DNA of 64,000 bases. Source: Niallia circulans. Lineage in GTDB: Bacteria; Bacillota; Bacilli; Bacillales; Cytobacillaceae. Positions 7,716 to 16,799 of this stretch are shown here, piece by piece. The number at the start of each line of letters is the position of its first letter. The stretch's first letter is position 1. The notes under the pieces were generated by a model. It was not told where the DNA came from. It made no database searches and saw only the letters and a list, made by a program, of their open reading frames with translations. The DNA lies in contig NZ_RIBP01000001.1 of the NCBI RefSeq assembly GCF_007273535.1, forward strand, positions 558,001 through 622,000. Reading direction: 5' to 3'. The translations under genes were made by a program, and so were the position numbers.

Positions 7716-10700
7716 ATGATTATGAAGATTAAATTAAATGAGATAAAACAAAAATTTTTACTTATCGCAGTATTAACTATTGTGATGATACTGACTCCCT
7801 ATTCATTTCAAAAGGAGACCATGTCTTTTGAGCAAGAAAAGACATCTGCTGCGACAATAAGTCTTTTGGGAAGTCTTCATTTAGATTCTTCATATAATAA
7901 CGGCGTATTAACATTAAAAAGTACAGGACTTCAGCTAGCTAATATTGGCCTTATAAGCAATTATGTCCCAGTTTTTCAGCTGCCGAAGGAATTCGCTGGA
8001 TTGATGAGTAAAAGCAATTTTAAAACAGCAACGACAATTTCTTACTCTATTCCGTATATAGGTGTTGGAGAGGCTGTTACTTTAAATAATATTGGCACAG
8101 TGACTGGAGAAGGTCTTATAACTAATAATGATACTTTGTGTGTAGGTGTTAGTATACCGCACTTGTTAGGCATAGGTATCGGATCTCCGACAGTGTTCAC
8201 ATTAAGCATTAATTTAAAAAACTTAGGATACAATGAACTACCTCCAAGTGTTGAAGGAAAACTAACATCAAAAGCAGGCGTGTTTGATACAGTCTTATTA
8301 GAAGCAAATGTACTAAATAGTACTGGAGCAATCTCAACATTAGCAACATCATATGTGGATACTGTTGCGCCAGAAAAACCTTATGTAAAACCAATCAATG
8401 AAAAAGACACAGAACTAACAGGAACAAGCGAGCCAGGAGCTGTAGTAAAAGCCACGCTTCCAGATGGAACGCAAAAAACAACACCTGCGGATTCTACTGG
8501 TAAATGGTCAATCGCCATTAATCCACAAAAAGCAAACACAGAAGTGAAAGTAACAGCAACAGATGCAGCAGGAAACACAAGTGGTGCAACCTCTGTAACG
8601 GTTGCAGCAGTAGTAATCCCAGATACAGAAGCACCACAACAGCCAGTAATAAAAACGATAGATGGAGAAACTGGTGAAATCAGTGGAGAAAGTGAAGCAA
8701 ATGCAAAAATCATTGTAACCCTTCCAAATGGAAACGAAGTAATGACAATAGCTAGTGCAGAAGGTAAATGGTCTGTAAACATCACTTCCCAAACCTTCAG
8801 CAGAAATTTATTAGTTAAAGCAGTTGATGCAGCAGGAAACACAAGTGAATCAGTTTTTGCCACAATGAAAGCAACGATTATAACTGAAATAGCAGTACCG
8901 AGTACAGAAATACCAGCAACAGAAGTACCAAGTGAAGAAACACCAGCAACAGAAGAACCGAGTACAGAAATACCAGCAACAGAAGAACCAAGTACAGAAA
9001 CACCAGCAACAGAAGAACCGAGTGAAGAAGCACCAGCAACAGAAGAACCGAGTACAGAAATACCAGCAACAGAAGAACCGAGTACAGAAATACCAGCAAC
9101 AGAAGTACCGAGTACAGAAATACCAGCAACAGAAGTACCGAGTACAGAAATACCAGCAACAGAAGTACCAAGTGAAGAAACACCAGCAACAGAAGAACCG
9201 AGTACAGAAATACCAGCAACAGAAGTACCAAGTGAAGAAACACCAGCAACAGAAGTACCGAGTACAGAAATACCAGCAACAGAAGAACCGAGCGAAGAAA
9301 CACCAGCAACAGAAGAACCAAGTGAAGAAGCGCCAGAAGCAGAAGAACCAAGTGAAGAAGCGCTAGAAGCAGAAGAACCAAGTGAAGAAACACCAGCAAC
9401 AGAAGAACCAAGTGAAGAAACACCAGCAACAGAAGAACCGAGTACAGAAATACCAGAAACAGAAGTACCAAGTGAAGAAACACCAGCAACAGAAGTACCG
9501 AATGAAGAAACACCAGCAACAGAAGTACCGAGTGTAGAAACACCAGCAACAGAAGAACCAAGTGAAGAAACACCAGAAACAGAAGTACCGAGTACAGAAA
9601 TACCAGAAACAGAAGAACCAAGTGAAGAAACATCAGCAACAGAAGTACCGAATGAAGAAACACCAGAAACAGAAGTACCGAGTGTAGAAACACCAGCAAC
9701 AGAAGAACCAAATGAAGAAACACCAGCAACAGAAGAACCGAGTACAGAAATGCCAGCAACAGAAGAACCAAGTACAGAAACACCTCAAGAGCAAGTAGAA
9801 ATGCCAGACACAGAGGCACCGCAACAACCAGTCATTAAAACAGTAGATGCAAAAACAGGCGGTATCACTGGAGAAAGCGAAGCAAATGCGAAAATTATCG
9901 TAACTCTTCCAGACGGAAGCGAAGTAACGACAACTGCTGATGCGGAAGGAAAATGGACAGTAATGATCACTCCTTCTAGGAGCAGTATGGAATTAACAAT
10001 CAAAGCGGTGGATGCAGCAGGAAACTCAAGTGAGACAGTTGCTGCGACAATGCAATCTACGATAATACCAGAAATTGAAACACCAGAAGTAGAAGAACCG
10101 GTAATTGAAGAACCAGAAATTGAAATACCTGAAGTAAAAGTACCGGTAATTGAAGAGCCAGAAACAGAAGAACCAAGTACAGTAGTACCACAAGAGCAAG
10201 TAGAATTACCAGACACAGAGGCACCGCAACAACCAGTCATTAAAACAGTAGATGCAAAAACAGGTGTGATTAGTGGAGAAAGTGAAGCAAATGCGAAAAT
10301 CATCGTAACACTTCCAGACGGAAGCGAAGTAACGACAACAGCTAATGGAGAAGGGAAATGGACGGTAAAAATCACTCCATCCATGAGCAGTATGGAATTA
10401 AGAATTAAAGCTATTGATGCAGCAGGAAATATAAGTGAGACAGTTACTGCGACAATGGAATCAATGATAATACCAGTTATTGAAGTACCAGAAATTGAAA
10501 CACCGGAAGTAGAAGTACCGGTAATTGAAGAGCCAGCAACAGAAGAACCAAGTACAGAAATACCAGACACCGAAGCACCGCAACAACCAGTCATTAAAAC
10601 AGTAGATGCAAAAACAGGTGTGATTAGTGGAGAAAGTGAAGCAAATGCAAAAATCATTGTGAGCCTACCAGATGGCAGTGAAGTAACCACAACTGCTGAT

Positions 10701-13307
10701 GCGGAAGGAAAATGGACAGTAACCATCACTCCATCCATGAGCAGAATGGAATTAAGAATTAAAGCTATTGATGCAGCAGGAAATACAAGTGAGACAGTTA
10801 CTGCGACAATGGAATCAATGATAATACCAGAAATTGAAATACCAATTATCGAAACACCAAATCCAGAAATGCCAGCTATAGAAACACCAGAAGTTGAAGT
10901 ACCACAAATCGAGACACCAGCAACAGAAGTACCAGCAACAGAAGTACCAAGTACAGAAATACCACAAGAGCAAGTAGAATTACCAGACACAGAGGCACCG
11001 CAACAACCAGTAATAAAAACGGTAGATGCAAAAACAGGTGAGATTACTGGAGAAAGCGAAGCAAATGCAAAAATCATTGTGAGCCTACCAGATGGCAGTG
11101 AAGTAACCACAACTGCTGATGCGGAAGGAAAATGGACAGTAACCATCACTCCATCCATGAGCAGTATGGAATTAAGAATTAAAGCTATTGATGCAGCAGG
11201 AAACATAAGTGAGACAGTTACTGCGACAATGAAATCAACGATAATACCAGAAATTGAAATACCAATTATCGAAGCACCAAATCCAGAAATGCCAGCTATA
11301 GAAACACCAGAAGTTGAAGTACCACAAATCGAGACACCAGCAACAGAAGTACCAAGTACAGAAATACCACAAGAGCAAGTAGAATTACCAGACACAGAGG
11401 CACCGCAACAACCAGTAATAAAAATGGTAGATGCAAAAACAGGTGAGATCACTGGAGAAAGCGAAGCAAATGCGAAAATCATCGTAACTCTTCCAGATGG
11501 CAGCGAAGTGACAACAATCGCTGATGCGGAAGGAAAGTGGACAGTAACTACCACACCGTCGTTGAGTAGTATGGTAGTAAAAATTAAAGCAGTTGATGCA
11601 GCAGGAAACACAAGTGAGTCAGGTTCTGCCACAATAGAGCCAACGATAGTACCAGAAATCGAAACACCAGAAGTAGAAGTACCAAATACAGAAGTACCAG
11701 AAATCGAAACACCAGAAGTAAAAGTACCAAATACAGAAACACCACAAGAGCAAGTAGAAATACCAGACACAAAGGCACCACAACACCCAGTAATTAAAAC
11801 GGTAAATGAAAAAACCGGAGAAATCAGCGGAGAAAGTGAAGCGAATGCAAAAATTATCGTAACCCTTCCAGATGACAGTGAAGTAACGACAACAGCTAAT
11901 AACGAAGGGAAATGGAGTGTACGAATTACACCTCAAGCCTTTAGCAGAGAATTAAGAATCACTTCAATAAATGCAGCAGGAATCAGAAGCCAAATGATGT
12001 TTGCTACATTAAATGGTTATTCCAGTATTGGAGCGGAGATTGTTCCACCAGTAACAGCACCAGTTGTTGTTCCACCAACTGAAACAGATAGCAATTCGGA
12101 TAATGCAGCACCAGAGCCGACAACAGTTGTACCTTCAATTCTAGTTGAGAATGAAGAAATTGCAGGTACAGTTAAACCGGTCCAGCAAGATGGACCTTCA
12201 GATGATAAAGAGTCAGGAATACCAGGTACAACAGGTAACTCACCGTCAACTCCTGGGACTGGTGGAAATGGGGCACAAGCACCAGGAACAACTGTGAAGC
12301 CAGGAACACCAGCTACAAATATAAATGCTGGGAATCAATCAGGTGCGAGCAACAATACGCTAACTAAACTGATTGCCAGAGATATTAATGTTAATAGTTT
12401 AGAAATAAGAGGAACTAGTGATGCAAATGCATTTATAACCGCAGTGTTTTCCGATGGCAGCAAAAAAAGAACCGTTGCAGATAGCTTAGGAAACTGGTCG
12501 ATCTCTATTAATTCGCAAAAGGTTAATGCGAAAATCAAGATAATTGCTACAGATGCGCAAGGAAACAATCGTATGTATACCTTTATTACCGTCATGCCTG
12601 TCTTGGAAGGAACTCCGATCAAATCTAATATCCAGGATAGTGGTAATGTGAAAAATAATACTAAAGCGATAATATCTAATGTAGATAATAATGGCATAAT
12701 GTGGATTACTGGAACTAGTGAAGCAAATGCGACAATAAAACTATATGCTGCAGATAATATGCTAACATGGGTAAAAGCAGATGCTAATGGAAACTGGTCT
12801 ATTCCGATTGATTCGATTGATAGAACTAAAAAATATTCTGTCGTAACTACTGACAAATCTGGATCAATTATAGAAATAGCGGATGTGAGTATGCAAAATA
12901 ATGAAGTAATTAACTCGAGTGATTTCATTAAAAAATCGCCTGTTATTAAAAAACTTCAGGAATCGAACCAAAATGAGTTAGTATTAAAAGAAAAAATGAC
13001 AGCAACAAAAGATGCGATAAATGAAATTCCGATAAATGCTTATGCAGATGATAAGCGCAGTCTAGTATTAACCGGATTAAGTTATTCTGGTGGTGTTAAC
13101 CATAATCAGAAAGTTACAGGAAAATCCTATACGGACTTAAATACAGATTGGAAAATAGGCAGTCAAGAGGAAACAATTGCTGCAACACAAAAAATAATGA
13201 AACAAGAAACATATTTCCCATTATACTTGCTAATCTTGTACTTTTTATTCGTGGTGTTAAACAGAGCGGATCGAAAATATGGATGGACAAGGGGAATTGT
13301 TCAATAA
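7716..13307 (+). CDS. Giant Ig-repeat surface adhesin with low-complexity PSTEIPATE stalk
   Basis: A 1,863-residue exported protein. A signal or anchor segment (FLLIAVLTIVMILTP, about 14-28) is followed by a unique N-terminal domain (about 45-215). About ten bacterial Ig-like modules of roughly 85 residues follow (DTEAPQQPVIKTVDAKTG ... GESEANAKIIVTLPDGSEV ... GKWTV ... DAAGN), a type common in Bap-like biofilm adhesins. Between modules 2 and 3 lies a stalk of about 300 residues of decapeptide repeats (PSTEIPATEE variants). The C-terminus has one membrane helix (YFPLYLLILYFLFVVL) and a basic tail, with no LPxTG motif, so anchoring is by membrane insertion rather than sortase. An alternative in-frame ATG lies at 7722. 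The function is probably adhesion or biofilm cohesion. Confidence 0.85.
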   Translation: MIMKIKLNEIKQKFLLIAVLTIVMILTPYSFQKETMSFEQEKTSAATISLLGSLHLDSSYNNGVLTLKSTGLQLANIGLISNYVPVFQLPKEFAGLMSKSNFKTATTISYSIPYIGVGEAVTLNNIGTVTGEGLITNNDTLCVGVSIPHLLGIGIGSPTVFTLSINLKNLGYNELPPSVEGKLTSKAGVFDTVLLEANVLNSTGAISTLATSYVDTVAPEKPYVKPINEKDTELTGTSEPGAVVKATLPDGTQKTTPADSTGKWSIAINPQKANTEVKVTATDAAGNTSGATSVTVAAVVIPDTEAPQQPVIKTIDGETGEISGESEANAKIIVTLPNGNEVMTIASAEGKWSVNITSQTFSRNLLVKAVDAAGNTSESVFATMKATIITEIAVPSTEIPATEVPSEETPATEEPSTEIPATEEPSTETPATEEPSEEAPATEEPSTEIPATEEPSTEIPATEVPSTEIPATEVPSTEIPATEVPSEETPATEEPSTEIPATEVPSEETPATEVPSTEIPATEEPSEETPATEEPSEEAPEAEEPSEEALEAEEPSEETPATEEPSEETPATEEPSTEIPETEVPSEETPATEVPNEETPATEVPSVETPATEEPSEETPETEVPSTEIPETEEPSEETSATEVPNEETPETEVPSVETPATEEPNEETPATEEPSTEMPATEEPSTETPQEQVEMPDTEAPQQPVIKTVDAKTGGITGESEANAKIIVTLPDGSEVTTTADAEGKWTVMITPSRSSMELTIKAVDAAGNSSETVAATMQSTIIPEIETPEVEEPVIEEPEIEIPEVKVPVIEEPETEEPSTVVPQEQVELPDTEAPQQPVIKTVDAKTGVISGESEANAKIIVTLPDGSEVTTTANGEGKWTVKITPSMSSMELRIKAIDAAGNISETVTATMESMIIPVIEVPEIETPEVEVPVIEEPATEEPSTEIPDTEAPQQPVIKTVDAKTGVISGESEANAKIIVSLPDGSEVTTTADAEGKWTVTITPSMSRMELRIKAIDAAGNTSETVTATMESMIIPEIEIPIIETPNPEMPAIETPEVEVPQIETPATEVPATEVPSTEIPQEQVELPDTEAPQQPVIKTVDAKTGEITGESEANAKIIVSLPDGSEVTTTADAEGKWTVTITPSMSSMELRIKAIDAAGNISETVTATMKSTIIPEIEIPIIEAPNPEMPAIETPEVEVPQIETPATEVPSTEIPQEQVELPDTEAPQQPVIKMVDAKTGEITGESEANAKIIVTLPDGSEVTTIADAEGKWTVTTTPSLSSMVVKIKAVDAAGNTSESGSATIEPTIVPEIETPEVEVPNTEVPEIETPEVKVPNTETPQEQVEIPDTKAPQHPVIKTVNEKTGEISGESEANAKIIVTLPDDSEVTTTANNEGKWSVRITPQAFSRELRITSINAAGIRSQMMFATLNGYSSIGAEIVPPVTAPVVVPPTETDSNSDNAAPEPTTVVPSILVENEEIAGTVKPVQQDGPSDDKESGIPGTTGNSPSTPGTGGNGAQAPGTTVKPGTPATNINAGNQSGASNNTLTKLIARDINVNSLEIRGTSDANAFITAVFSDGSKKRTVADSLGNWSISINSQKVNAKIKIIATDAQGNNRMYTFITVMPVLEGTPIKSNIQDSGNVKNNTKAIISNVDNNGIMWITGTSEANATIKLYAADNMLTWVKADANGNWSIPIDSIDRTKKYSVVTTDKSGSIIEIADVSMQNNEVINSSDFIKKSPVIKKLQESNQNELVLKEKMTATKDAINEIPINAYADDKRSLVLTGLSYSGGVNHNQKVTGKSYTDLNTDWKIGSQEETIAATQKIMKQETYFPLYLLILYFLFVVLNRADRKYGWTRGIVQ
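8896..9790 (+). repeat. 30-bp tandem repeat encoding PSTEIPATEE decapeptides
   Basis: About 30 imperfect copies of a 30-bp unit (ccgagtacagaaataccagc and variants) run in frame inside the surface-protein gene. Codon-level variants (ACA/GAA, ATA/ACA) repeat in blocks, as expected from unequal crossing-over. The long open frame on the other strand is a by-product of the repeat. Confidence 0.95.
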
Positions 13308-13315
13308 ACAGCTAG

Positions 13316-13346
13316 GCTGTCGAGGAGCTCTCGACGGCTTTTTTTA
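13316..13346. terminator. Terminator between the giant surface gene and the convergent DeoR gene
   Basis: GCTGTCGAG / CTCGACGGC stem with a 5-base loop and seven T. It lies directly after the surface-protein stop and abuts the 3' end of the convergent regulator. Confidence 0.85.
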
Positions 13347-14102
13347 GTATAAAAATTCCACCCCTAATTTTTTTGCTAATTGAAGATACTCTGTGCTAGG
13401 TTGATGATTAGTTATGACACTTTCAAAAGAAGACCAGTCAGAAAACTTGTATGCGTGTTTTTTTCCAAACTTTGTATAATCGACTAATAATAAGCTTTGT
13501 TCAGCTAAGCGCATAACTTTTTTCTTAAATAAAGCTTGGGCAAAGTTTGCTTCATAAATACCGGTTAGATCAACTCCAGTGGAACTTAGAATGCATAAAT
13601 CGATGTGGAATAGCTCGAGAAAGGAATTTCCATAATCACCAACAATGCTCTCAGCATCCTTAATAGCTTCCCCGCCAATCATATATATTTTAGTGTCTTG
13701 TTGAGTAACATGTAATAACTCATAGGCAATTTTTAATCCATTTGTGATAATGACACCGTTTGATAGTTTCGCTAAATAAGGTAAAAGAGATTTCGCTGTT
13801 GAGCTGGCGTCAATGAACAGGCTCATTCCTGGACCAATAAATGTACTGGCAATTTCGGCGATATGCTCCTTTTCTAAGATCATGACATTTTCACGATAAC
13901 GAGTGGAAATGATATGGTTTTTTTCAACTTCTAAAACTACTCCGCCTCTGTATCTGCGTATTAATCCTTCTTTCTCTAACAGCAATAATTCCCGCCTAAG
14001 AGTGGAAAGGGAACAGAATAATTCGTTTTGAAGGCTGGAATTCTCCAACTTTTTGTGTTTTTTTAATAAAGACAAAATTTGCTCTCTGCGCGTTTCCTTC
14101 AT
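13344..14102 (-). CDS. DeoR-family transcriptional regulator
   Basis: A 252-residue repressor. The N-terminal DeoR helix-turn-helix is clear: RREQILSLLKKHKKLENSSL, then CSLSTLRRELLLLEKEGLIRRYRGGV. The C-terminal sugar-phosphate-sensing domain contains FIDASSTAKSLLPYL and TNGLKIAYEL, the usual DeoR effector fold. Starts at ATG 14102 behind AGGAGG. It is divergent from the fucosidase/PTS operon across about 430 bp and is the obvious candidate regulator for it, probably responding to a phosphorylated sugar made by that PTS. The 3' end meets the terminator of the surface-protein gene. Confidence 0.9.
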   Translation of the reverse strand: MKETRREQILSLLKKHKKLENSSLQNELFCSLSTLRRELLLLEKEGLIRRYRGGVVLEVEKNHIISTRYRENVMILEKEHIAEIASTFIGPGMSLFIDASSTAKSLLPYLAKLSNGVIITNGLKIAYELLHVTQQDTKIYMIGGEAIKDAESIVGDYGNSFLELFHIDLCILSSTGVDLTGIYEANFAQALFKKKVMRLAEQSLLLVDYTKFGKKHAYKFSDWSSFESVITNHQPSTEYLQLAKKLGVEFLY

Positions 14103-14144
14103 CTTTCTGTTTCCTCCTCAATAAAAAATTATCTTTTAAAAATT

Positions 14145-14354
14145 TTAGCACAATTCCATTAAGTGTTGTCCATTTGATGTAAAACGTTTGGCCATATTAG
14201 CCATTGCTTCATTAGACATAATTGTTGGTGTTCCGGCAATTAATGCAATCAAATGAATAAAGGTCAAAATATCCAGCTTGAATACTTCATGCATTGTTTT
14301 ACGGACAGTTAACATATCAAGATTTGCTAAAAGGACTGCTTTGCGATTGGTCAT
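14145..14354 (-). CDS. Hypothetical 69-residue ORF upstream of DeoR gene
   Basis: An open frame of 69 codons in the same direction as the DeoR gene and 42 bp before it. The composition looks protein-like (MTNRKAVLLANLDMLTVRKT, then IHLIALIAGTPTIMSN), but there is no good ribosome-binding site and the frame is open upstream for about nine more codons to a stop. It may be the surviving 3' part of a decayed gene. I recognise no family. Confidence 0.3.
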   Translation of the reverse strand: MTNRKAVLLANLDMLTVRKTMHEVFKLDILTFIHLIALIAGTPTIMSNEAMANMAKRFTSNGQHLMELC

Positions 14355-14477
14355 TGAGTCATATTCGTTTTTTGCATGTTCTTCTGTCCCGGATCAGACA
14401 TATTCTGCTTACTTTTAAGTGATGAACTCATTTTTGAACAAACGTCAAAAATGTCTTCACATATAGAAAAATGTAAA

Positions 14478-14491
14478 TGTAAGCGATATCA
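14478..14491. promoter_or_regulatory. cre site (CcpA) upstream of fucosidase/PTS operon
   Basis: TGTAAGCGATATCA matches the cre consensus TGWNANCGNTNWCA at every fixed position. It lies 40 bp before the fucosidase ATG, where CcpA would block transcription when glucose is present. Confidence 0.75.
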
Positions 14492-14530
14492 TATCACTAA
14501 ACCAAACATTAAGTTTACAGGAGGGTACAA

Positions 14531-15853
14531 ATGACGATAACAACCAATCGGAAATGGCTTTCAGAAAGTAGATATGGGTTATTTATTCACTTTGGTTTAT
14601 ATTCCATTGCGGCAAGGCATGAATGGGTGCAAACATTGGAGGAAATCAGTTTTGAGGAGTATAAAAAGTATTTTGAACAGTTCAATCCTGATTTGTTAGA
14701 TGCAAAAAAATGGGCAAAAAAAGCAAAAGAAGCTGGATTTAAATATGTCATCATCACAGCAAAACATCATGAAGGCTTTTGCTTATGGGATACAAAAGAA
14801 ACTTCATATAAAGTAACAAACACACCATATAAACAAGATTTGCTTAGTGAATTAATTCATGCGTTTCGAAAAGAAGGGTTGAAAATAGGAATCTATTACT
14901 CCCTTCTTGATTGGAATCATCCTGATTTTCTTGTGGATGGATATCACCCAATGAGGAATCATGCAGAATACAAGGCTACTCATAACGGTAACATGGAAAA
15001 CTATCGTGCATATATGTTTGCACAGGTAAAAGAACTATTAATAAACTATGGAACGATTGACTATCTCTGGTTTGATTTCTCCTATAAGTCCAGAGATTGG
15101 GGGACTTCTATTGGCAAGGGAGCTGATGATTGGGACAGTGTTGCATTAGAAAAAATGATTTATTCGATTCAACCTAATATTTTTATAAACGATCGTCTTG
15201 GGTTAAATCGAGGTGTACAGACACCGGAACAATTTGCTAGAAGTAAAGGAATGGAAAAGGAAGAGGATATTTGGGAAACTGTGCAAACATTGAATAATAG
15301 TTGGGGATATGACCGTGATAATCTTACCTTTAAATCTAGTAGGATGGTTGCCAAACAATTAGTCGATACAGTCTCAAAGGGTGGGAATTTGACCATGAAT
15401 GTTGGTCCAAATGCCAGAGGTCTTTGGGAGGAAAACAGCGATTCCATTTTAACGGAAGTAGGTGATTGGTTAAAACGACATGGCAACTCCATTTATGGAG
15501 CAACAGCAAGTAAATATCCTGCACCATTAGATTGTCGTTACACCCAAACAGGAAATAAATTATTTCTACACATATTTAGCTGGCCATATCGTACGATTCT
15601 ATTGCCTGCACTTGGTGGAAAAGTATCTTTTGCGCGTCTTTTAAATGACGGTTCAGAAATTCGTTTTACCGATACGAAAAATCTAGGCGGAGAAAGAGCA
15701 GCCACAACAAATCTCTATAAAGAAATTACAGAAGTTCATATTAAAGAAGCACTCGATCCCACAATGTTGATGTTAAACCTGCCGATTCGTGAACCGAATG
15801 AATTAATCCCTGTCATTGAATTGACGTTAAAGGAGGATAACAAATGGGGATAG
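14531..15853 (+). CDS. GH29 alpha-L-fucosidase (intracellular)
   Basis: A 440-residue glycoside hydrolase with no signal peptide. Family 29 hallmarks: RYGLFIHFGLYSI near the N-terminus, KYVIITAKHHEGFCLWDTK (about 75-93), IDYLWFDFSYKSRDW with the nucleophile aspartate (about 180), and GGNLTMNVGP in the beta-barrel (about 285). The C-terminal quarter is a small beta-domain. Starts at ATG 14531 behind AGGAGGG. It overlaps the EIIAB gene by 10 bp and begins the operon, so it probably cleaves a fucosylated sugar after uptake by the PTS encoded downstream. Substrate specificity (alpha-1,2/3/4) cannot be told from sequence. Confidence 0.9.
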   Translation: MTITTNRKWLSESRYGLFIHFGLYSIAARHEWVQTLEEISFEEYKKYFEQFNPDLLDAKKWAKKAKEAGFKYVIITAKHHEGFCLWDTKETSYKVTNTPYKQDLLSELIHAFRKEGLKIGIYYSLLDWNHPDFLVDGYHPMRNHAEYKATHNGNMENYRAYMFAQVKELLINYGTIDYLWFDFSYKSRDWGTSIGKGADDWDSVALEKMIYSIQPNIFINDRLGLNRGVQTPEQFARSKGMEKEEDIWETVQTLNNSWGYDRDNLTFKSSRMVAKQLVDTVSKGGNLTMNVGPNARGLWEENSDSILTEVGDWLKRHGNSIYGATASKYPAPLDCRYTQTGNKLFLHIFSWPYRTILLPALGGKVSFARLLNDGSEIRFTDTKNLGGERAATTNLYKEITEVHIKEALDPTMLMLNLPIREPNELIPVIELTLKEDNKWG

Positions 15854-16791
15854 GAATTATTCTTGCCAGTCATGGTGAGTTTGCAAGCGGAATGAAGCAA
15901 ACTGGGGATGTGATTATGGGCACGCAAGACAAAGTAGAAGTGTGTCTTCTAATGCCAGAAGAAAGCCCGGAACAATTTAGGAGTAGATTGGAAGCAATAG
16001 TAGCGGCTTTTGAGAAAGAGGATGAGCTTTTATTTCTTGTTGACCTTTGGGGAGGAACACCATTTAATCAAGCAAATCAGCTTGTGCAGCAACATGCTGG
16101 GAAAATGGAAATTGTTTCTGGACTGAATGTACCAATGCTGATTCAGGCATATAGTGAGCGCTTTATTCCAAATAATAGCGTTACTAAAATTGCTACTATC
16201 ATTAGTGCTGAAGGCAAAGACGGTATACGTTCAAGTGCCAACCAGAATGTATTGGTAAATCAAGAAAAAATAACAGGAGGAGAGCTGATGAAGGATAAGA
16301 AAATGAGTCAATTAGGCATTCTGCATGTCCGCCTTGATGAACGCCTTATCCATGGACAAGTGGCAACACTTTGGCTAGGGAACTTAGGAGCAACCCGTGT
16401 CATGATTGTAGATGACAATGTTGTTTATGACCCAATCGCAAAAGCCTCCTTGCAGACAGCTGTTCCAGGTGGAATTAAATTGAGTATTTTAAAAACCGAT
16501 ACAGCTTCAACAAGGTTGAAACAGGGTGTATATCAAGGTCAAAAAGTGATGGTTATTGCCAAAGAAGTCCAGACTATTTTTGACTTGATTGAGTCAGGTG
16601 TTCCAATCGAACGATTTAATTTAGGAAATGCCAGTTCTAAAGAAGGAACAGTACAAATAAAAAAATCATTATTTTTAACGGAAGCAGTTATTTCAAAACT
16701 ATTAGATTATGAAAAGCAAGGTGTGTTTGTTACTGCTCAAATGGTTCCAATGGAAGAGGAAAAATCATTTTCACAGATTTATGGAAAGTAG
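15844..16791 (+). CDS. Mannose-family PTS EIIA-EIIB fusion
   Basis: A 315-residue cytosolic phosphotransfer protein. Residues 1-130 are EIIA-Man, with the phosphorylated His10 in LASHGEFASG and LVDLWGGTPFNQA. Residues about 149-315 are EIIB, with LGILHVRLDERLIHGQVATLW, where His170 is the expected phosphosite. Phosphate would pass from HPr to EIIA to EIIB and to the sugar entering through EIIC/EIID. The join is odd. An A6 run at 16265-16270 reads through where one fewer A would create a TAA, and AGGAGG at 16275-16280 with an in-frame ATG at 16288 remains inside the gene. The fusion may therefore be recent or the result of an indel. Confidence 0.92.
   Translation: MGIGIILASHGEFASGMKQTGDVIMGTQDKVEVCLLMPEESPEQFRSRLEAIVAAFEKEDELLFLVDLWGGTPFNQANQLVQQHAGKMEIVSGLNVPMLIQAYSERFIPNNSVTKIATIISAEGKDGIRSSANQNVLVNQEKITGGELMKDKKMSQLGILHVRLDERLIHGQVATLWLGNLGATRVMIVDDNVVYDPIAKASLQTAVPGGIKLSILKTDTASTRLKQGVYQGQKVMVIAKEVQTIFDLIESGVPIERFNLGNASSKEGTVQIKKSLFLTEAVISKLLDYEKQGVFVTAQMVPMEEEKSFSQIYGK
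16275..16290 (+). promoter_or_regulatory. Internal ribosome-binding site and ATG for EIIB
   Basis: AGGAGG at 16275-16280, 7 nt, then an in-frame ATG at 16288-16290, exactly at the EIIA/EIIB boundary. It could still initiate free EIIB besides the fusion product. Confidence 0.6.
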
Positions 16792-16799
16792 GGAAATGA

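Noticed and set aside
8932..9366. A plus-strand 144-codon frame of Lys/Gln repeats inside the stalk region
   Set aside because: Alternate-frame reading of the 30-bp repeat, without a ribosome site.
8878..11770. Long open frames on the minus strand (313 and 661 codons) inside the giant surface-protein gene
   Set aside because: They mirror the 30-bp repeats and Ig modules. Translations are Leu/Val/Phe repeats or Ser-rich periodic text without ribosome sites or domains.
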